64,000 nucleotides of DNA from Candidatus Woesearchaeota archaeon. Its GTDB lineage: Archaea > Nanobdellota > Nanobdellia > Woesearchaeales > UBA583. The translations under genes and the position numbers were made by a program. Each line of letters starts with the position of its first letter. Within the stretch, counting starts at the first letter, position 1. Under the pieces are notes generated by a model that saw only the letters and a program-made list of their open reading frames with translations, was not told the DNA's origin and made no database searches. Positions 23,846 to 33,061 of this stretch are shown here, one piece after another. Location: assembly GCA_023898345.1 (NCBI GenBank), contig CP060218.1, forward strand, positions 868,001 to 932,000, in the 5' to 3' direction.

Positions 23846-24025
23846 TTAATATGTGTTTGTTTGGCGTCTGCATTCGTGTTTGTGTTCTCCTTCCTTACAA
23901 CAACAATGCTTATTTTCCTTTCTACAACATTCGCCAGAGTGTTCTTCTTTTCCTTCACAGCATCCTTTCTGCTTGCCTGTCTTCGCTCCTTGTCCTTGTG
24001 GTCCCGTTTTGTCGTGTTGTGGCAT
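23846..24025 (-). CDS. Cys/His-rich small metal-binding-like protein
   Basis: A 59-residue ORF that begins MPQHDKTGPQGQGAKTGK, close to the MP-x-x-D-x-T-G-P-x-G-x-G start of the DUF5320 family, and continues with eight cysteines and several histidines (KGCCEGKEEHSGECC, KHCCCKEGEHKHEC). The composition suggests metal binding or a redox-active cysteine cluster. It is leaderless relative to a TATA-like element centred near 24052 (TTTATTTAAA), and its stop is 18 nt before the CcdA-thioredoxin gene, so they likely share a transcript and perhaps electrons or metals. A start of 59 codons with such composition in the antisense frames is improbable by chance. Confidence 0.6.
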   Translation of the reverse strand: MPQHDKTGPQGQGAKTGKQKGCCEGKEEHSGECCRKENKHCCCKEGEHKHECRRQTNTY

Positions 24026-24100
24026 TTTAGAATATTTTTCGAGAAGATTTATTTAAACTTTGTGTTTCAGGTTCATGATGGCAGTATGAAGAGAAAGAAA

Positions 24101-24649
24101 TTATTTCACAAGCTCAAGAATATGCTCTGCAAGTTCTGGAAATGTTTCTTGACTTATGAAATGTCCTTTTTCTTTAAAGGAGAAAGTTTTGTCAGGGTTC
24201 AATTTTTCTTTAATGTGAAGAAATTCTTCAAGTGGAATAAACTCGTCGTTCTCTGAATAAAAGAGAGAAATTGTTTTTTGATTGGTTTTTATCTTTTCCC
24301 ATTGCCAAGGGTCGTCATACCAGCCTGAAATCTTTTCAGACTCAAGGCCAAGGTCTGTGTAGCAAGGTGAAATGAGGATGGACCCAAAAATTGGATTTTC
24401 CTCAGCATATCTCATTGCGGCAACGGCACCAGAAGAATGACCTACGAGGAGAGTACTTTCATTGGCCTTAAGTTTTTCTTTGAGAAAGGGAAGCCAATAC
24501 TGTTTTCTGGCTAGGATTGAATCGGGAAATGTTTCAAATACTAACTCAATGTCTAAAGTCTCAAGTTGTTCTTTTAGCCAAGGAACCCAAAGATAAGACC
24601 ACCTCATTGTGTCGTTCCCGTGTATAAATATGATTTTTTCTACTTTCAT
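24101..24649 (-). CDS. alpha/beta hydrolase, RBBP9/YdeN-like
   Basis: A 182-residue small serine hydrolase: N-terminal strand FIHGNDTMRWSYLWVPWL, nucleophile elbow VGHSSGAVAAMRYAE (Ser at about residue 75), the acid in LFYSENDEFIPLEEF, and His in KEKGHFISQETF. These match the RBBP9/YdeN family, whose natural substrates are unknown. It starts 10 nt after the phosphoglycerate kinase stop and so is probably the second gene of that transcript. Confidence 0.82.
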   Translation of the reverse strand: MKVEKIIFIHGNDTMRWSYLWVPWLKEQLETLDIELVFETFPDSILARKQYWLPFLKEKLKANESTLLVGHSSGAVAAMRYAEENPIFGSILISPCYTDLGLESEKISGWYDDPWQWEKIKTNQKTISLFYSENDEFIPLEEFLHIKEKLNPDKTFSFKEKGHFISQETFPELAEHILELVK

Positions 24650-24659
24650 TTTTCAGAGA

Positions 24660-25877
24660 TTAATGGAATTTCTGAAACGATTCTTCCAAAGCTTTTATTC
24701 CCGGAAGTTCTTTTCCAGAAAGGAAGTATACAAGTGCTCCTCCCGCTAAACTTACATATGAAAAATCTGTTACATCATCAAACATGTTTAATGCAGTGAG
24801 GGAATGTCCTCCTCCCATGTAACTAAACGCTTTGGAATTGACAATGGCTTTAATGATTCCCTTTGTTCCATCTTGAAACGCTTCTTCTTCAAAGTCTCCT
24901 GCAGGTCCTTTGAGATAAATGGATCCAGCATTTGAAAGAAGTTTTGTGTAGGCTTCAACAGTTTTTCTTCCAATATCCATGACAAGGTTTTCCCGTAGTT
25001 CTTCTCCTCGTGCTCCTAATTCTTCAACAGAAATTTCTCTTCGTTCTCCGTCTTTTGCGTATGCTAAATCAAGTGGACAAAAAATTTTATTTGGATAGAG
25101 CGACAAAAGTCTTTTCAGAGTTGAGAGTGGCCCTTCCAGAAGTTCTTTCTCTTCTAGATATTGTGTTTTTTTCCCAAGAGGATAACCTTTTGCAATGAGA
25201 GAAATATCTCCTATGACCCCAGTTAGCAATACTTTGTCGACGGTTTTTTTTTGAAGTGATTGTTCAATAAATTCCACTAGGTCGTCAGCTTTGGCTCCCC
25301 CGAAAACGTGGATTGCTGGCTTTGGCGCGCTTGTTATTTTGTTGAGTCCGTCAAGTTCTTTTTCCATGACAAGGCCAGCGACATTGGGAATATTTTTGAA
25401 TCCAACGACACTTGTGTCTGCTCTATGTGCATTCGAAAATGCGTCGAACACATAAATGTCAAAAAGTTTTTCTAGCATGAGAATTTTATTAGCAGGAAGT
25501 TCGGGCTTTTTTTCGTCGTCGAGAAAACGGACATTTTCTAAAAGAAGAACTTCACCATTTTCTAAATGGGAAATAGTCTCAACTACTTTTTCAGAATAGG
25601 TTTCATTTTCAAAAAGAACTTCGAAGCCCAATATTTCAGAAAGCATTTTTCCATGTGCCTGTAAAGAAACACAATCTTCATCTCCTTTACGTCCTTGGTG
25701 AGCAAGAACAACAACTTTGGCGTCGTGTTCATGCAGATAGCGAAGAGTCTTGCTGTGTGCTTTAATACGATCGTTAAGTTTGACTTTTCCATCAATAATG
25801 GGAGAGTTAATGTCAACGCGAACGCCAACAACTTTACCTTTGACATCTGTGTCCTCTAATCTTTGAAAATTGAACAT
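24660..25877 (-). CDS. pgk: phosphoglycerate kinase
   Basis: A 405-residue glycolytic/gluconeogenic kinase that interconverts 1,3-bisphosphoglycerate plus ADP with 3-phosphoglycerate plus ATP. Visible motifs: VGVRVDINSPIIDGK (substrate-binding RVDxNxP), LLENVRF, FGGAKADDLVEF, KGPAGDFEEEAF and the nucleotide-binding GGGHSLTAL. The ATG at 25877 (MFNFQRLEDTDVKG) lies 25-26 nt from a TATA box at 25898-25907; the in-frame extension upstream would cross the promoter. Its presence shows at least the lower glycolytic segment is encoded. Confidence 0.95.
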   Translation of the reverse strand: MFNFQRLEDTDVKGKVVGVRVDINSPIIDGKVKLNDRIKAHSKTLRYLHEHDAKVVVLAHQGRKGDEDCVSLQAHGKMLSEILGFEVLFENETYSEKVVETISHLENGEVLLLENVRFLDDEKKPELPANKILMLEKLFDIYVFDAFSNAHRADTSVVGFKNIPNVAGLVMEKELDGLNKITSAPKPAIHVFGGAKADDLVEFIEQSLQKKTVDKVLLTGVIGDISLIAKGYPLGKKTQYLEEKELLEGPLSTLKRLLSLYPNKIFCPLDLAYAKDGERREISVEELGARGEELRENLVMDIGRKTVEAYTKLLSNAGSIYLKGPAGDFEEEAFQDGTKGIIKAIVNSKAFSYMGGGHSLTALNMFDDVTDFSYVSLAGGALVYFLSGKELPGIKALEESFQKFH

Positions 25878-25897
25878 GATTTGTCTCAATAAAGAGT

Positions 25898-25907
25898 ATT
25901 TATAAGA
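25898..25907 (-). promoter_or_regulatory. TATA box of pgk
   Basis: Minus strand CTTATAAATA, centred about 25.5 nt from the ATG at 25877. Confidence 0.55.
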
Positions 25908-25929
25908 GTTGCTAAGGATTTTTTTCACT

Positions 25930-26056
25930 GTAGTATCCGGAAATTATTGCATACTAACTTAACCCTAATTTTAGATGTCTTCCTTATTAGAAAACCTATT
26001 TTGGACCCAATTTTCATAGTATTGAAAATAGAGGTGAAAAAATATCCGGATACTAC
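25930..26056. repeat. pair of 12-bp inverted repeats in the pgk/surface protein gap
   Basis: GTAGTATCCGGA (25930-25941) and TCCGGATACTAC (26045-26056) are exact inverse copies; the right arm also contains the palindrome TATCCGGATA. A related T-rich stretch ending in TCACT precedes the left arm and follows the right arm. It may be a miniature element or a pair of operator sites for the two divergent promoters. Confidence 0.45.
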
Positions 26057-26113
26057 AAAGAATTTTTTTCACTCTCCCTAAGTCGTGAGAAAACTCTAAA
26101 TAAAATTTTCTTC

Positions 26114-26130
26114 TTTGTACATAGTACAAA
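26114..26130. promoter_or_regulatory. 17-bp palindrome at the promoter of the large surface protein
   Basis: TTTGTACATAGTACAAA is a perfect inverted repeat with a 3-base centre. It lies between a TATA-like AATAAAATT (near 26102) and the ATG at 26142, overlapping the expected transcription start, so a bound regulator would repress. Inference only. Confidence 0.4.
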
Positions 26131-26141
26131 TAAAATAAGGA

Positions 26142-29100
26142 ATGGCTCAAAACGAGAATAAAAAAGGAATGGAGAAAAACTGGAACTTTGACACAGTGTA
26201 CAGACTCTTCTTTTTCCTTTTTGTTTTCTTTTCTTTCTTGTCTTGTGTTCATGCTGTTACGGAGTTCCAGATGGAATGGGGAAATAGTACTGCTCTTAAT
26301 GAAACATGGATAACTGTAAATCTAAGCGCATTCTTTGTTGATCCAATTATCGTTGCAACACCTCAATACACGACAACGACAAATGCGAATGGAATAAGTA
26401 CGTGGATTACAAACATTACAAATACAAGTTTCAGGCTAAGAGTCAGTGATGAAAACTTTGCAGCAGCAGACAATGTTCTCGTCACTTACATAGTCTTAGA
26501 AAGAGGAAATTGGACTCTTCCGAATTCAGGAATAAAAGTTGAAGCCAATTCTGTCAGCACGACAAAGTATGGATACCAAGGAGCTTATACAAATTGTCCG
26601 AGCGGAGGGGAGACAATTTCTTTCTCTCAAAGCTTTAATAGCAATCCACTTGTTTTGTCAGTGAGAGCAAGTGATAATAATCCTTCAGTTTGGGCAGCAA
26701 CAATTCAATCAGAAACAACAAGTACGGCAACGGTCGGTACTAGTGCTATGTGTATACGCTTGAGTCGTTCAAGAGCAGGGACAGCAACATTCACAAATCT
26801 GGAACGTATTAATTGGATAGCAGTAGACGAAGGAAATGGAACATTGAATGGAAGTGAATATGAAATCCTCTGGAACCTTGCTGACACAGGAGACAGCGGA
26901 GGAAATTGGATAAATGGATATGGCGATGCAAAACCATTTTCACAAAGTTGGGCACATACCTGGAGCGGGGGTCCTAATTATATCATTGGCGGACAAACAA
27001 GTATCAGCGGAAGCGACGGATCTTGGCCAGTTATTTATGATACAGGAAACACAGGAAGCATAAGAATGTTTGTTGATGAATCAAACGAGCGTTCTCACTC
27101 AGGTTCTGAAAGTGGAGGAGGATGGGCATTTAATAGTTCAGGATATTATGAAACTTCGCCATATGTATTCTGGGATTCAAGTAGTTTTTATATTGGGGGA
27201 CAAACCGTCGATGAAGGAAATATCTCCAGTAATCTTAGTATTGAATCATACAAGTTTAATGATGGGATTTCCATTAGTTGCGACAGTGGAAATTGTTCAA
27301 CAATAACGACAAACTGGACAAGTACAAATCTTCTTCATGGGGAACAAGCAAATGTCAGCTTTACGTGTAATGATAGTGTTGTAGGAGCTTTTTGGGCTCT
27401 TTATAATGTAACATCACTTAACACAACTCGTGTAGAACAGATTAATGTGAGTTGTCAGATCTACAAAGTTTATGGGACGCTCAACGTTTCTCTTATTACT
27501 CCGTCGACAAGTTTTGTAACTCCAATTCATGAAAACAGAAGTTTCACTATGAGTGTGAACATTACCTGTTCAGGAGAAGATAACACTAGTTGTGGAGAAG
27601 TATTTGCAATTGCAAGATACAATGGAAGTTCTGATTTTGGAACGGGTGCCGACGGAGCTCTTACGGTAAGTTCTACAAATACAATTGTCAATAAGTACAC
27701 ATATCTTAGCACAAATGCAAATGGAGGGACATCAACTTTACAAGTAAATAGTAGTGCAGATTTTTCTGTTGGTGATGAGATTCTGATTATTCAAATGCAA
27801 AATGGAACAGGGACATTTGTTGCGGGACAGTATCAGTTTGCAAACATAAAAAATATAGCTAGCAACACGATAGAAATTGAGAAAACTCTTGACTATGATT
27901 TTGGCACTGGAACTTTCAATACAAGCACTTCAACAGCAACACAAATTGTGCGGGTACCACAGTTTACAGATCTTACAATAAATTCTGGAGCTTCTTTGAC
28001 GGCTCCTTCTTGGAATGGGTATGTTGGAGGAATTGTTGTAATGAGAGTTTCTGGGACTCTTAATACAACTGGGTACATTAATGTTAGCGAGAAAGGATAC
28101 AGAGGAGGATCTTGTATTAATTGTGGTAATAATGATCAAGGTGAGCAAGGAGAAAGTTATCTCGGTCTTGGAACTCTAAGTACTTCAGCTCGGGCAAACG
28201 GAGGTGGAGGAGGTTACGGACCATCAGGGTACAATGGTGATCCTGGAGGCGGAGGAGGCTATGCAACAAGTGGAGGAATAGGTGATTCAAATGAAGGAAA
28301 CGACGCTGGAGCTGGGGCAAGTGTTGGGGATAGCAATCTTTCGGTTATTCTCTTTGGAGGAGGAGCTGGAGCTGGAGGAGACAATGATGGGCAAACACCG
28401 TATCCAGAATATAGCAGTGGTGGAGGGATTGCTCTGATTTTTGCTCAGGAAATGCCCAATGCTAGAATCCTTGCAGAAGGAGAAACTGGAGTTAGTGCAG
28501 CAGCAAGTGGGGCTGGGACTTCAGGCTCAGGGGCAGGAGGAACAGTGTGGATTCGCTCGCAAGACATTACCATTTCAAAAATCAATGCCTCAGGTGGACG
28601 AAGTGTGACAGGAACAGCAGGAGACATAGGGGGAGCCGGAGGAGACGGTAGAGTGCGTATTGATTCTTCAAGTCTAAGCGGAAGCGCTACACCTGCTGCT
28701 CTGACAAATACCCTTCTTATAACAGAAACAATGAAAGAAATTTCAACAGTAAGTCCGTCATATCCTCTTTACACTACTTCAAGCCAACCACAAAGTTGTG
28801 GAGAGCTCAATAGAAGCCAAAACTGTACTCTGAGTTGGACAGTCAATGCTACGGGGCCGGCAAATCAAACTGTTCTCGTCGACGTGTTAGTGTATTCTAA
28901 TTATTCTCGAGTTCCTGAAAATAAAACATTAAATGCAACAATGAATATTAGTTCAAACACTGTTCCAATTATAGATCTTCTCTCACCATTAAATAATGAA
29001 AAAGTAATGAGTAATGGAAATCTAAGTTTGAGCTTTAACATAAGCGACGACGACAGTAATGTTAGTTGTATATTCATTCTTGATGGAGTTAGCAATCAAA

Positions 29101-29558
29101 GTTTTTCATGTGTGACAGGAACGCCAGTCATTACAAATGTTAGCTTGCTTTCAAGAGGACTTCATAATTGGAGTGTGAATGTAACGGACAGTGAAGGAAA
29201 TAATGTCAGTTCGCAAACATATAACTTCACGATTATTTTGCAGTCTGCCGCCAAGGTTACAAAGACAGTTTCAAGTATTGCATCTTCTCAATATCTTGCT
29301 CAGATCTTTGTTGAAAAAAGTGATGTGAATGCAACGGAAATTTACTCTTTGTACGACTTTGTCGACAGCTCTTTTAGTTATGGTTCTTTTACTCCTCCTT
29401 TTGATGTAAGTGCTTCGATTACAGGACCTCCTTGGTTTGGCGATGTTCTGCTTTGGAATGAAACGACAGTTTCGACGGGCTTGCACTTCAATTACTCTTT
29501 GGCGGGCCTTGGTACAAATTTCAGTCTCTTGAAGACCTACCTTGTTGGACTTGAGTAG
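26142..29558 (+). CDS. large secreted surface protein with lectin-like and Gly-rich domains
   Basis: A 1138-residue protein. After a signal region (residues 20-45, FFFLFVFFSFLSCVHAV) there is an H-type-lectin-like beta domain (about 47-130: WITVNLSAFFVDPIIVATP, LVTYIVLERGNWT) and a second similar domain (to about 370). Ig-like segments follow, then a domain with IIQMQNGTGTF and a Gly-rich stretch (about 680-780, GGGGGYGPSGYNGDPGGGGGY), then Ig-like repeats rich in NxS/T sequons (NVSLLSRGLHNWSVNVTDSEG). There is no C-terminal membrane helix, so it is probably secreted or held by another protein. A role in attachment is inferred from architecture. An AAGGA precedes the ATG. Confidence 0.75.
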   Translation: MAQNENKKGMEKNWNFDTVYRLFFFLFVFFSFLSCVHAVTEFQMEWGNSTALNETWITVNLSAFFVDPIIVATPQYTTTTNANGISTWITNITNTSFRLRVSDENFAAADNVLVTYIVLERGNWTLPNSGIKVEANSVSTTKYGYQGAYTNCPSGGETISFSQSFNSNPLVLSVRASDNNPSVWAATIQSETTSTATVGTSAMCIRLSRSRAGTATFTNLERINWIAVDEGNGTLNGSEYEILWNLADTGDSGGNWINGYGDAKPFSQSWAHTWSGGPNYIIGGQTSISGSDGSWPVIYDTGNTGSIRMFVDESNERSHSGSESGGGWAFNSSGYYETSPYVFWDSSSFYIGGQTVDEGNISSNLSIESYKFNDGISISCDSGNCSTITTNWTSTNLLHGEQANVSFTCNDSVVGAFWALYNVTSLNTTRVEQINVSCQIYKVYGTLNVSLITPSTSFVTPIHENRSFTMSVNITCSGEDNTSCGEVFAIARYNGSSDFGTGADGALTVSSTNTIVNKYTYLSTNANGGTSTLQVNSSADFSVGDEILIIQMQNGTGTFVAGQYQFANIKNIASNTIEIEKTLDYDFGTGTFNTSTSTATQIVRVPQFTDLTINSGASLTAPSWNGYVGGIVVMRVSGTLNTTGYINVSEKGYRGGSCINCGNNDQGEQGESYLGLGTLSTSARANGGGGGYGPSGYNGDPGGGGGYATSGGIGDSNEGNDAGAGASVGDSNLSVILFGGGAGAGGDNDGQTPYPEYSSGGGIALIFAQEMPNARILAEGETGVSAAASGAGTSGSGAGGTVWIRSQDITISKINASGGRSVTGTAGDIGGAGGDGRVRIDSSSLSGSATPAALTNTLLITETMKEISTVSPSYPLYTTSSQPQSCGELNRSQNCTLSWTVNATGPANQTVLVDVLVYSNYSRVPENKTLNATMNISSNTVPIIDLLSPLNNEKVMSNGNLSLSFNISDDDSNVSCIFILDGVSNQSFSCVTGTPVITNVSLLSRGLHNWSVNVTDSEGNNVSSQTYNFTIILQSAAKVTKTVSSIASSQYLAQIFVEKSDVNATEIYSLYDFVDSSFSYGSFTPPFDVSASITGPPWFGDVLLWNETTVSTGLHFNYSLAGLGTNFSLLKTYLVGLE

Positions 29559-29597
29559 TAAAGAAATATTAAATATAATTTTTATAAGAATTGATGG

Positions 29598-31283
29598 ATG
29601 GAAGACTTAGAGAGTTTAAAGAAAGAAGTGAAAGATCATGAAAAGAGAATTAAGCATTTGGAACTTGAACTTGAAAAAGTACAAGGGGGACGTTTTACAC
29701 AAGCTCATTTGAACGAAGAACGTCATCACTTTGAACGGCATACTGAGAAGGAAGCTTTTCATTCTCATCTCCATGAAAAAAGAGCAGAGCCTAAAGAATC
29801 TTCATTTCCTTCTTTTTCTTTTAGTCAGCTCATTACTTTTCTTGGTGTGCTTGGTCTTATTATCGGAGTTATTTCTTTCTTCTTTTATGCTGTTGCAAAT
29901 AGGATGATTGGAGAAAGTACTCAGGTTCTTATTGGAATTTGTGTAGGTTTTCTCTTGTTTGGTTTTGCTTATTTTTTACAGAAAAAAAATGCTCTTTGGG
30001 CGCATCTTGTTTTTGGTGGCTCTTTTTTTATCCAGTATCTGAGTGTCGGTGTTGGTGTTCAAAAATATCATGTTCTCAGTCCACTCTTTGGTGTTCTTCT
30101 TGCTCTTCTCTTTTTGCTGGGAAGTCTTTTTTTGAGTCTTCGTTTTTCTTCGCGAGCTATTGGCTACTTTTCCTTGGCGGGCGGATTTATGATTCCTTTT
30201 ATTACGAATACGTTCAATAATGATCTTTTTGTGATGAGCTTTTATCTTCTTCTTTGCTTTGGACTTGTCTTTCTTTCCTTCAAAAAAGAGTGGGCTGATT
30301 TGCGTTTTGTCTGCTTTTTTATTATGAGTTTTTTCTTGGCTTCTAGTTCGGAGAAACTTTTTCATGCTCCTGTTATGTTTGTTCCTGTTCTTTTTCTAAC
30401 GGGACTTTTTGTTCTCTTCAATGTAGCTTCGCTTGTCGGTGCTGTTAAGGGAAAAAAAGAACTTTCTGCTTTGGACTCTATTGTTTTGGTTTTCCTTTCT
30501 TTGGTGTATCTTGTTCTTATGAAAGGTGTTCTTGACTGGTCTGTTCAAAGCTACGGCTTTTTTGTGATTGCTTTTTCATTCCTCTACTTCTTTGAACTCT
30601 CTTTCTTTAGAAAAAATTTTGGTGAAAATGTTCCAATCTCTCTTCAGATTTCTCTTTTCACTACAGGACTTACGACGCTTAACATTGGAATTTTGATGGT
30701 TTTCAAATCTTTCAATGCTGATTTTTTTATGATTCTTTTTGCTCTGCAATGGGCTTTCTTTCTGTTTGTCGGTTCTAGAACAAAGAAAGAAAGTTATTCT
30801 ATTTTTTCTTACATTTTTCTTTTCCTAAGTGCAGTCTGGTATTTCTTTGTCGTGCGCTTTGACGGTGGTTTGGCTCATGCTAGTTTTTTTATGCTCTTTT
30901 ATGTGCTCATTCTTTGTGTGATGATGTCTTTTGCTCGAAGGGATATTCTCTATAAGTTTAATGCTGCTCTGTTTACGATTTTCGGTTTTTTTGTTCTTTA
31001 TTCTTTTTCAAAATATCTGCAATTTTTTATTAGTTCTGAGCAGTTCCAGCAAGTTATTTTGTCGGTTTTGTGGCTTGTGTATACTTTGTTCATGTTCTCA
31101 AATATGCGCACAAAGGAGGGGAAGATTTTGGTTGGCTGTCTTCTAGGGATTACTTTGCTCAAAATTGCCGTTGTTGACCTTAGTTATTTGCATGGCGCGT
31201 ACAGAATTGTCGGCTTTATTGTCTTTGGAATCTTATTATTGATTGGAGGATATTTCATCAAAAATGAACATGAAAAGAAATAG
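29598..31283 (+). CDS. DUF2339 family polytopic membrane protein
   Basis: A 561-residue protein with an N-terminal coiled coil (ESLKKEVKDHEKRIKHLELE), a His-rich linker, and about 14-16 membrane helices. The segments LGVLGLIIGVISFFFYAV, GESTQVLIGICVGFLLFGFAYF and SRAIGYFSLAGGFMIPF are typical of DUF2339 proteins, which occur in bacteria and archaea without assigned function. It begins 39 nt after the surface protein stop and may be co-expressed with it, although a TATA-like stretch near 29573 would also allow its own leaderless start. Confidence 0.8.
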   Translation: MEDLESLKKEVKDHEKRIKHLELELEKVQGGRFTQAHLNEERHHFERHTEKEAFHSHLHEKRAEPKESSFPSFSFSQLITFLGVLGLIIGVISFFFYAVANRMIGESTQVLIGICVGFLLFGFAYFLQKKNALWAHLVFGGSFFIQYLSVGVGVQKYHVLSPLFGVLLALLFLLGSLFLSLRFSSRAIGYFSLAGGFMIPFITNTFNNDLFVMSFYLLLCFGLVFLSFKKEWADLRFVCFFIMSFFLASSSEKLFHAPVMFVPVLFLTGLFVLFNVASLVGAVKGKKELSALDSIVLVFLSLVYLVLMKGVLDWSVQSYGFFVIAFSFLYFFELSFFRKNFGENVPISLQISLFTTGLTTLNIGILMVFKSFNADFFMILFALQWAFFLFVGSRTKKESYSIFSYIFLFLSAVWYFFVVRFDGGLAHASFFMLFYVLILCVMMSFARRDILYKFNAALFTIFGFFVLYSFSKYLQFFISSEQFQQVILSVLWLVYTLFMFSNMRTKEGKILVGCLLGITLLKIAVVDLSYLHGAYRIVGFIVFGILLLIGGYFIKNEHEKK

Positions 31284-31294
31284 TAGTTTTCTAT

Positions 31295-32311
31295 TTACTT
31301 TCTAAATGCACCAGCGACAAATAACGCGAAGACGAGTGTTGCTTCTGCTTCGACTTTTACGCTTTTAGCTTCAGCCTTTATTTTTCCCCAGCTTATTGCT
31401 TCGTCGATGGGCGCTCCGGCATTTGATCCTTCCATTTCAAGTCCTGTGTTTATGTAAATTGCATAGTCTGCTCCGTCTCTAAAAAGGGCTGCATTTGCAA
31501 CGGCATGTTTTGGAACGGAACCGCCAAGCGCCAAAATTGCCATTTTTTCACTGTCGAGAGCAAGGTCTGTGAGCTGGACTATGTAGTCTGAGGTGTCGAT
31601 TTTGAAGCTAGGATTATTTTTTTTGAAGAAGTAAATCATGTCGCCAACAGATCCGTCGAGAAGTGCTGGACAGAAAAAAGGAAGTTTATTTTTGTAGGCC
31701 CAGTAAGTAAAACTTTCTTCTTTTTTTTCGAGTTTTTGTAGTTCCATTTCGTGTCCGAGTTCGTAGACAAATTCTTTAATTCCTATGATTTGTTTTGTTT
31801 GTTTTTGTAGCTCATAGAGTCTTTGTAAAAAGCTATTCATGAAGTGCTCGAAGAAAGCGTATCTGTCGTTTGGGATGAAAATGTTCCCTGTTCTATTTAT
31901 TCCTTGTTCTCTGAGCATTTTTCCGCTTGCTCGAAAATCTCCTAAAACAAAGGGTTTCAGACATTTGATGATGTCTTCTTCAATTGCTCCGACGCTGGTC
32001 ACCATTGTGTGGACTTTTTTGTGTTTGGTAAGGTAGCTGATTTGTTCGCGCACGCCGCTTGTTCCCATGTTTGAGGTGAAGGCTAGAAATATCTTTGCTT
32101 GTTCTTTTTGCATTTCTTTTGCAATTTCTATTGCGATGCCAAGTTGGGTTGCTTGAAAGCCTGTCGTGAGGTAGGATTTTAGGAATTTGTCGAAAGAGAA
32201 TTCTTCTTCGAAAGAGTAGCCTTTGATTTGTGGCCAGCCTTCCAATGGCGGCGCTCTTACTTCTTTGAACACAGTCTTTTTGGCTTTGTTTGTTGTTTTG
32301 TCGGCTGTCAT
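31295..32311 (-). CDS. dys: deoxyhypusine synthase
   Basis: A 338-residue enzyme that transfers the aminobutyl group of spermidine to a lysine of translation factor aIF5A. The NAD-binding segments are present: FTSNMGTSGVREQISYL, SVGAIEEDIIKC, NRTGNIFIPNDRY, FCPALLDGSVGDM, ALGGSVPKHAVANA and NTGLEMEGSNAGAPIDEAISW. The catalytic lysine is in the WGKI motif (Lys 310), followed by the KVEAEATLVF segment. All are conserved with the human and archaeal enzymes. This gene is a strong archaeal/eukaryotic marker. Confidence 0.95.
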   Translation of the reverse strand: MTADKTTNKAKKTVFKEVRAPPLEGWPQIKGYSFEEEFSFDKFLKSYLTTGFQATQLGIAIEIAKEMQKEQAKIFLAFTSNMGTSGVREQISYLTKHKKVHTMVTSVGAIEEDIIKCLKPFVLGDFRASGKMLREQGINRTGNIFIPNDRYAFFEHFMNSFLQRLYELQKQTKQIIGIKEFVYELGHEMELQKLEKKEESFTYWAYKNKLPFFCPALLDGSVGDMIYFFKKNNPSFKIDTSDYIVQLTDLALDSEKMAILALGGSVPKHAVANAALFRDGADYAIYINTGLEMEGSNAGAPIDEAISWGKIKAEAKSVKVEAEATLVFALFVAGAFRK

Positions 32312-32378
32312 TTTGGCGCGTTTCTAGAAGAAGTGAAGAATATATTTATTATAAAGTTAGTCCTGTGTTTGTTTGGCG

Positions 32379-32873
32379 CTAGTTCTCATCTTTGTATTGC
32401 ATGAGAAGTTTTTCAAACTCTTCTTTGCTTAATTGAATTAGTCTTGAATCTTTTCCTAACTTTGAATCTGTTATTTCCTTACCGAAGTACTTTGGAACCT
32501 CAAATTTTTCTGCTTCATCAAGCGAAGAGAATTCTACTTCAAGTCTGTTAAGGTTTGTGAATTCTCCTTGATATACTTTGAGACTTATTTGCGGATTCTG
32601 GGAAAGGAGATAACTTCTTCTAAGAATAGCTTTCTTTGAATATTTGGAGAGGGTTTCGAATTCTTCTTTGCTAATTTTAAATTTTATTTTATTTGCTTTC
32701 AAAGAAGTTTCTTTTGTTTTTCTTTCAAATTCATACTCTGTACCTTTCTTTTGAATTCTTATTTCTATAGTTTGATTATAAAAGAGAAAGTGCCTTTCAT
32801 ATTCTATACATTTGTAGTTGCTTACATCTGGAAGTGTTTTTGCAATAAATTTTCTTTCTATTTCTTTAGCCAT
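32379..32873 (-). CDS. CYTH domain protein (triphosphate tunnel metalloenzyme)
   Basis: A 164-residue protein with the CYTH signature ExExK at residues 4-8 (EIERKF), then alternating basic and acidic strands that line the tunnel (TIEIRIQKKG, YEFERKTKE, ISLKVYQGEFTNLNRLEVEF) and a final C-terminal helix. CYTH enzymes hydrolyse inorganic triphosphate, thiamine triphosphate or make cAMP; a small archaeal member like this is most likely a tripolyphosphatase or orphan. A TATA box (CTTATAAAAG) about 28 nt upstream supports the start. Confidence 0.8.
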   Translation of the reverse strand: MAKEIERKFIAKTLPDVSNYKCIEYERHFLFYNQTIEIRIQKKGTEYEFERKTKETSLKANKIKFKISKEEFETLSKYSKKAILRRSYLLSQNPQISLKVYQGEFTNLNRLEVEFSSLDEAEKFEVPKYFGKEITDSKLGKDSRLIQLSKEEFEKLLMQYKDEN

Positions 32874-33061
32874 TTTATTTTTTGAAACAATTGACTCTTA
32901 TAAAAGTTATGAAGGGGAATTTTTGCTTCTGGTACTCTTCTTCCTCGCCTTTTTGTTTTAGTAATCTTAGCGCCATAGTTTGAGTAAAAGTTTTAGTCTT
33001 GCTTTCTATAGAACCTCCCTAAGTAAAAAAAACTTATAAGTAAAAGAAAATATGTACTAGA

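Noticed and set aside
22700..24649. Plus-strand Cys/Phe-rich frames at 23821-24256
   Set aside because: They are antisense to the Cys/His-rich small gene and the hydrolase; low-complexity composition explains them.
30200..31200. Ion-transporting ATPase in the polytopic 29598 gene
   Set aside because: No P-loop or P-type motif; helix pattern and sequence fit DUF2339.
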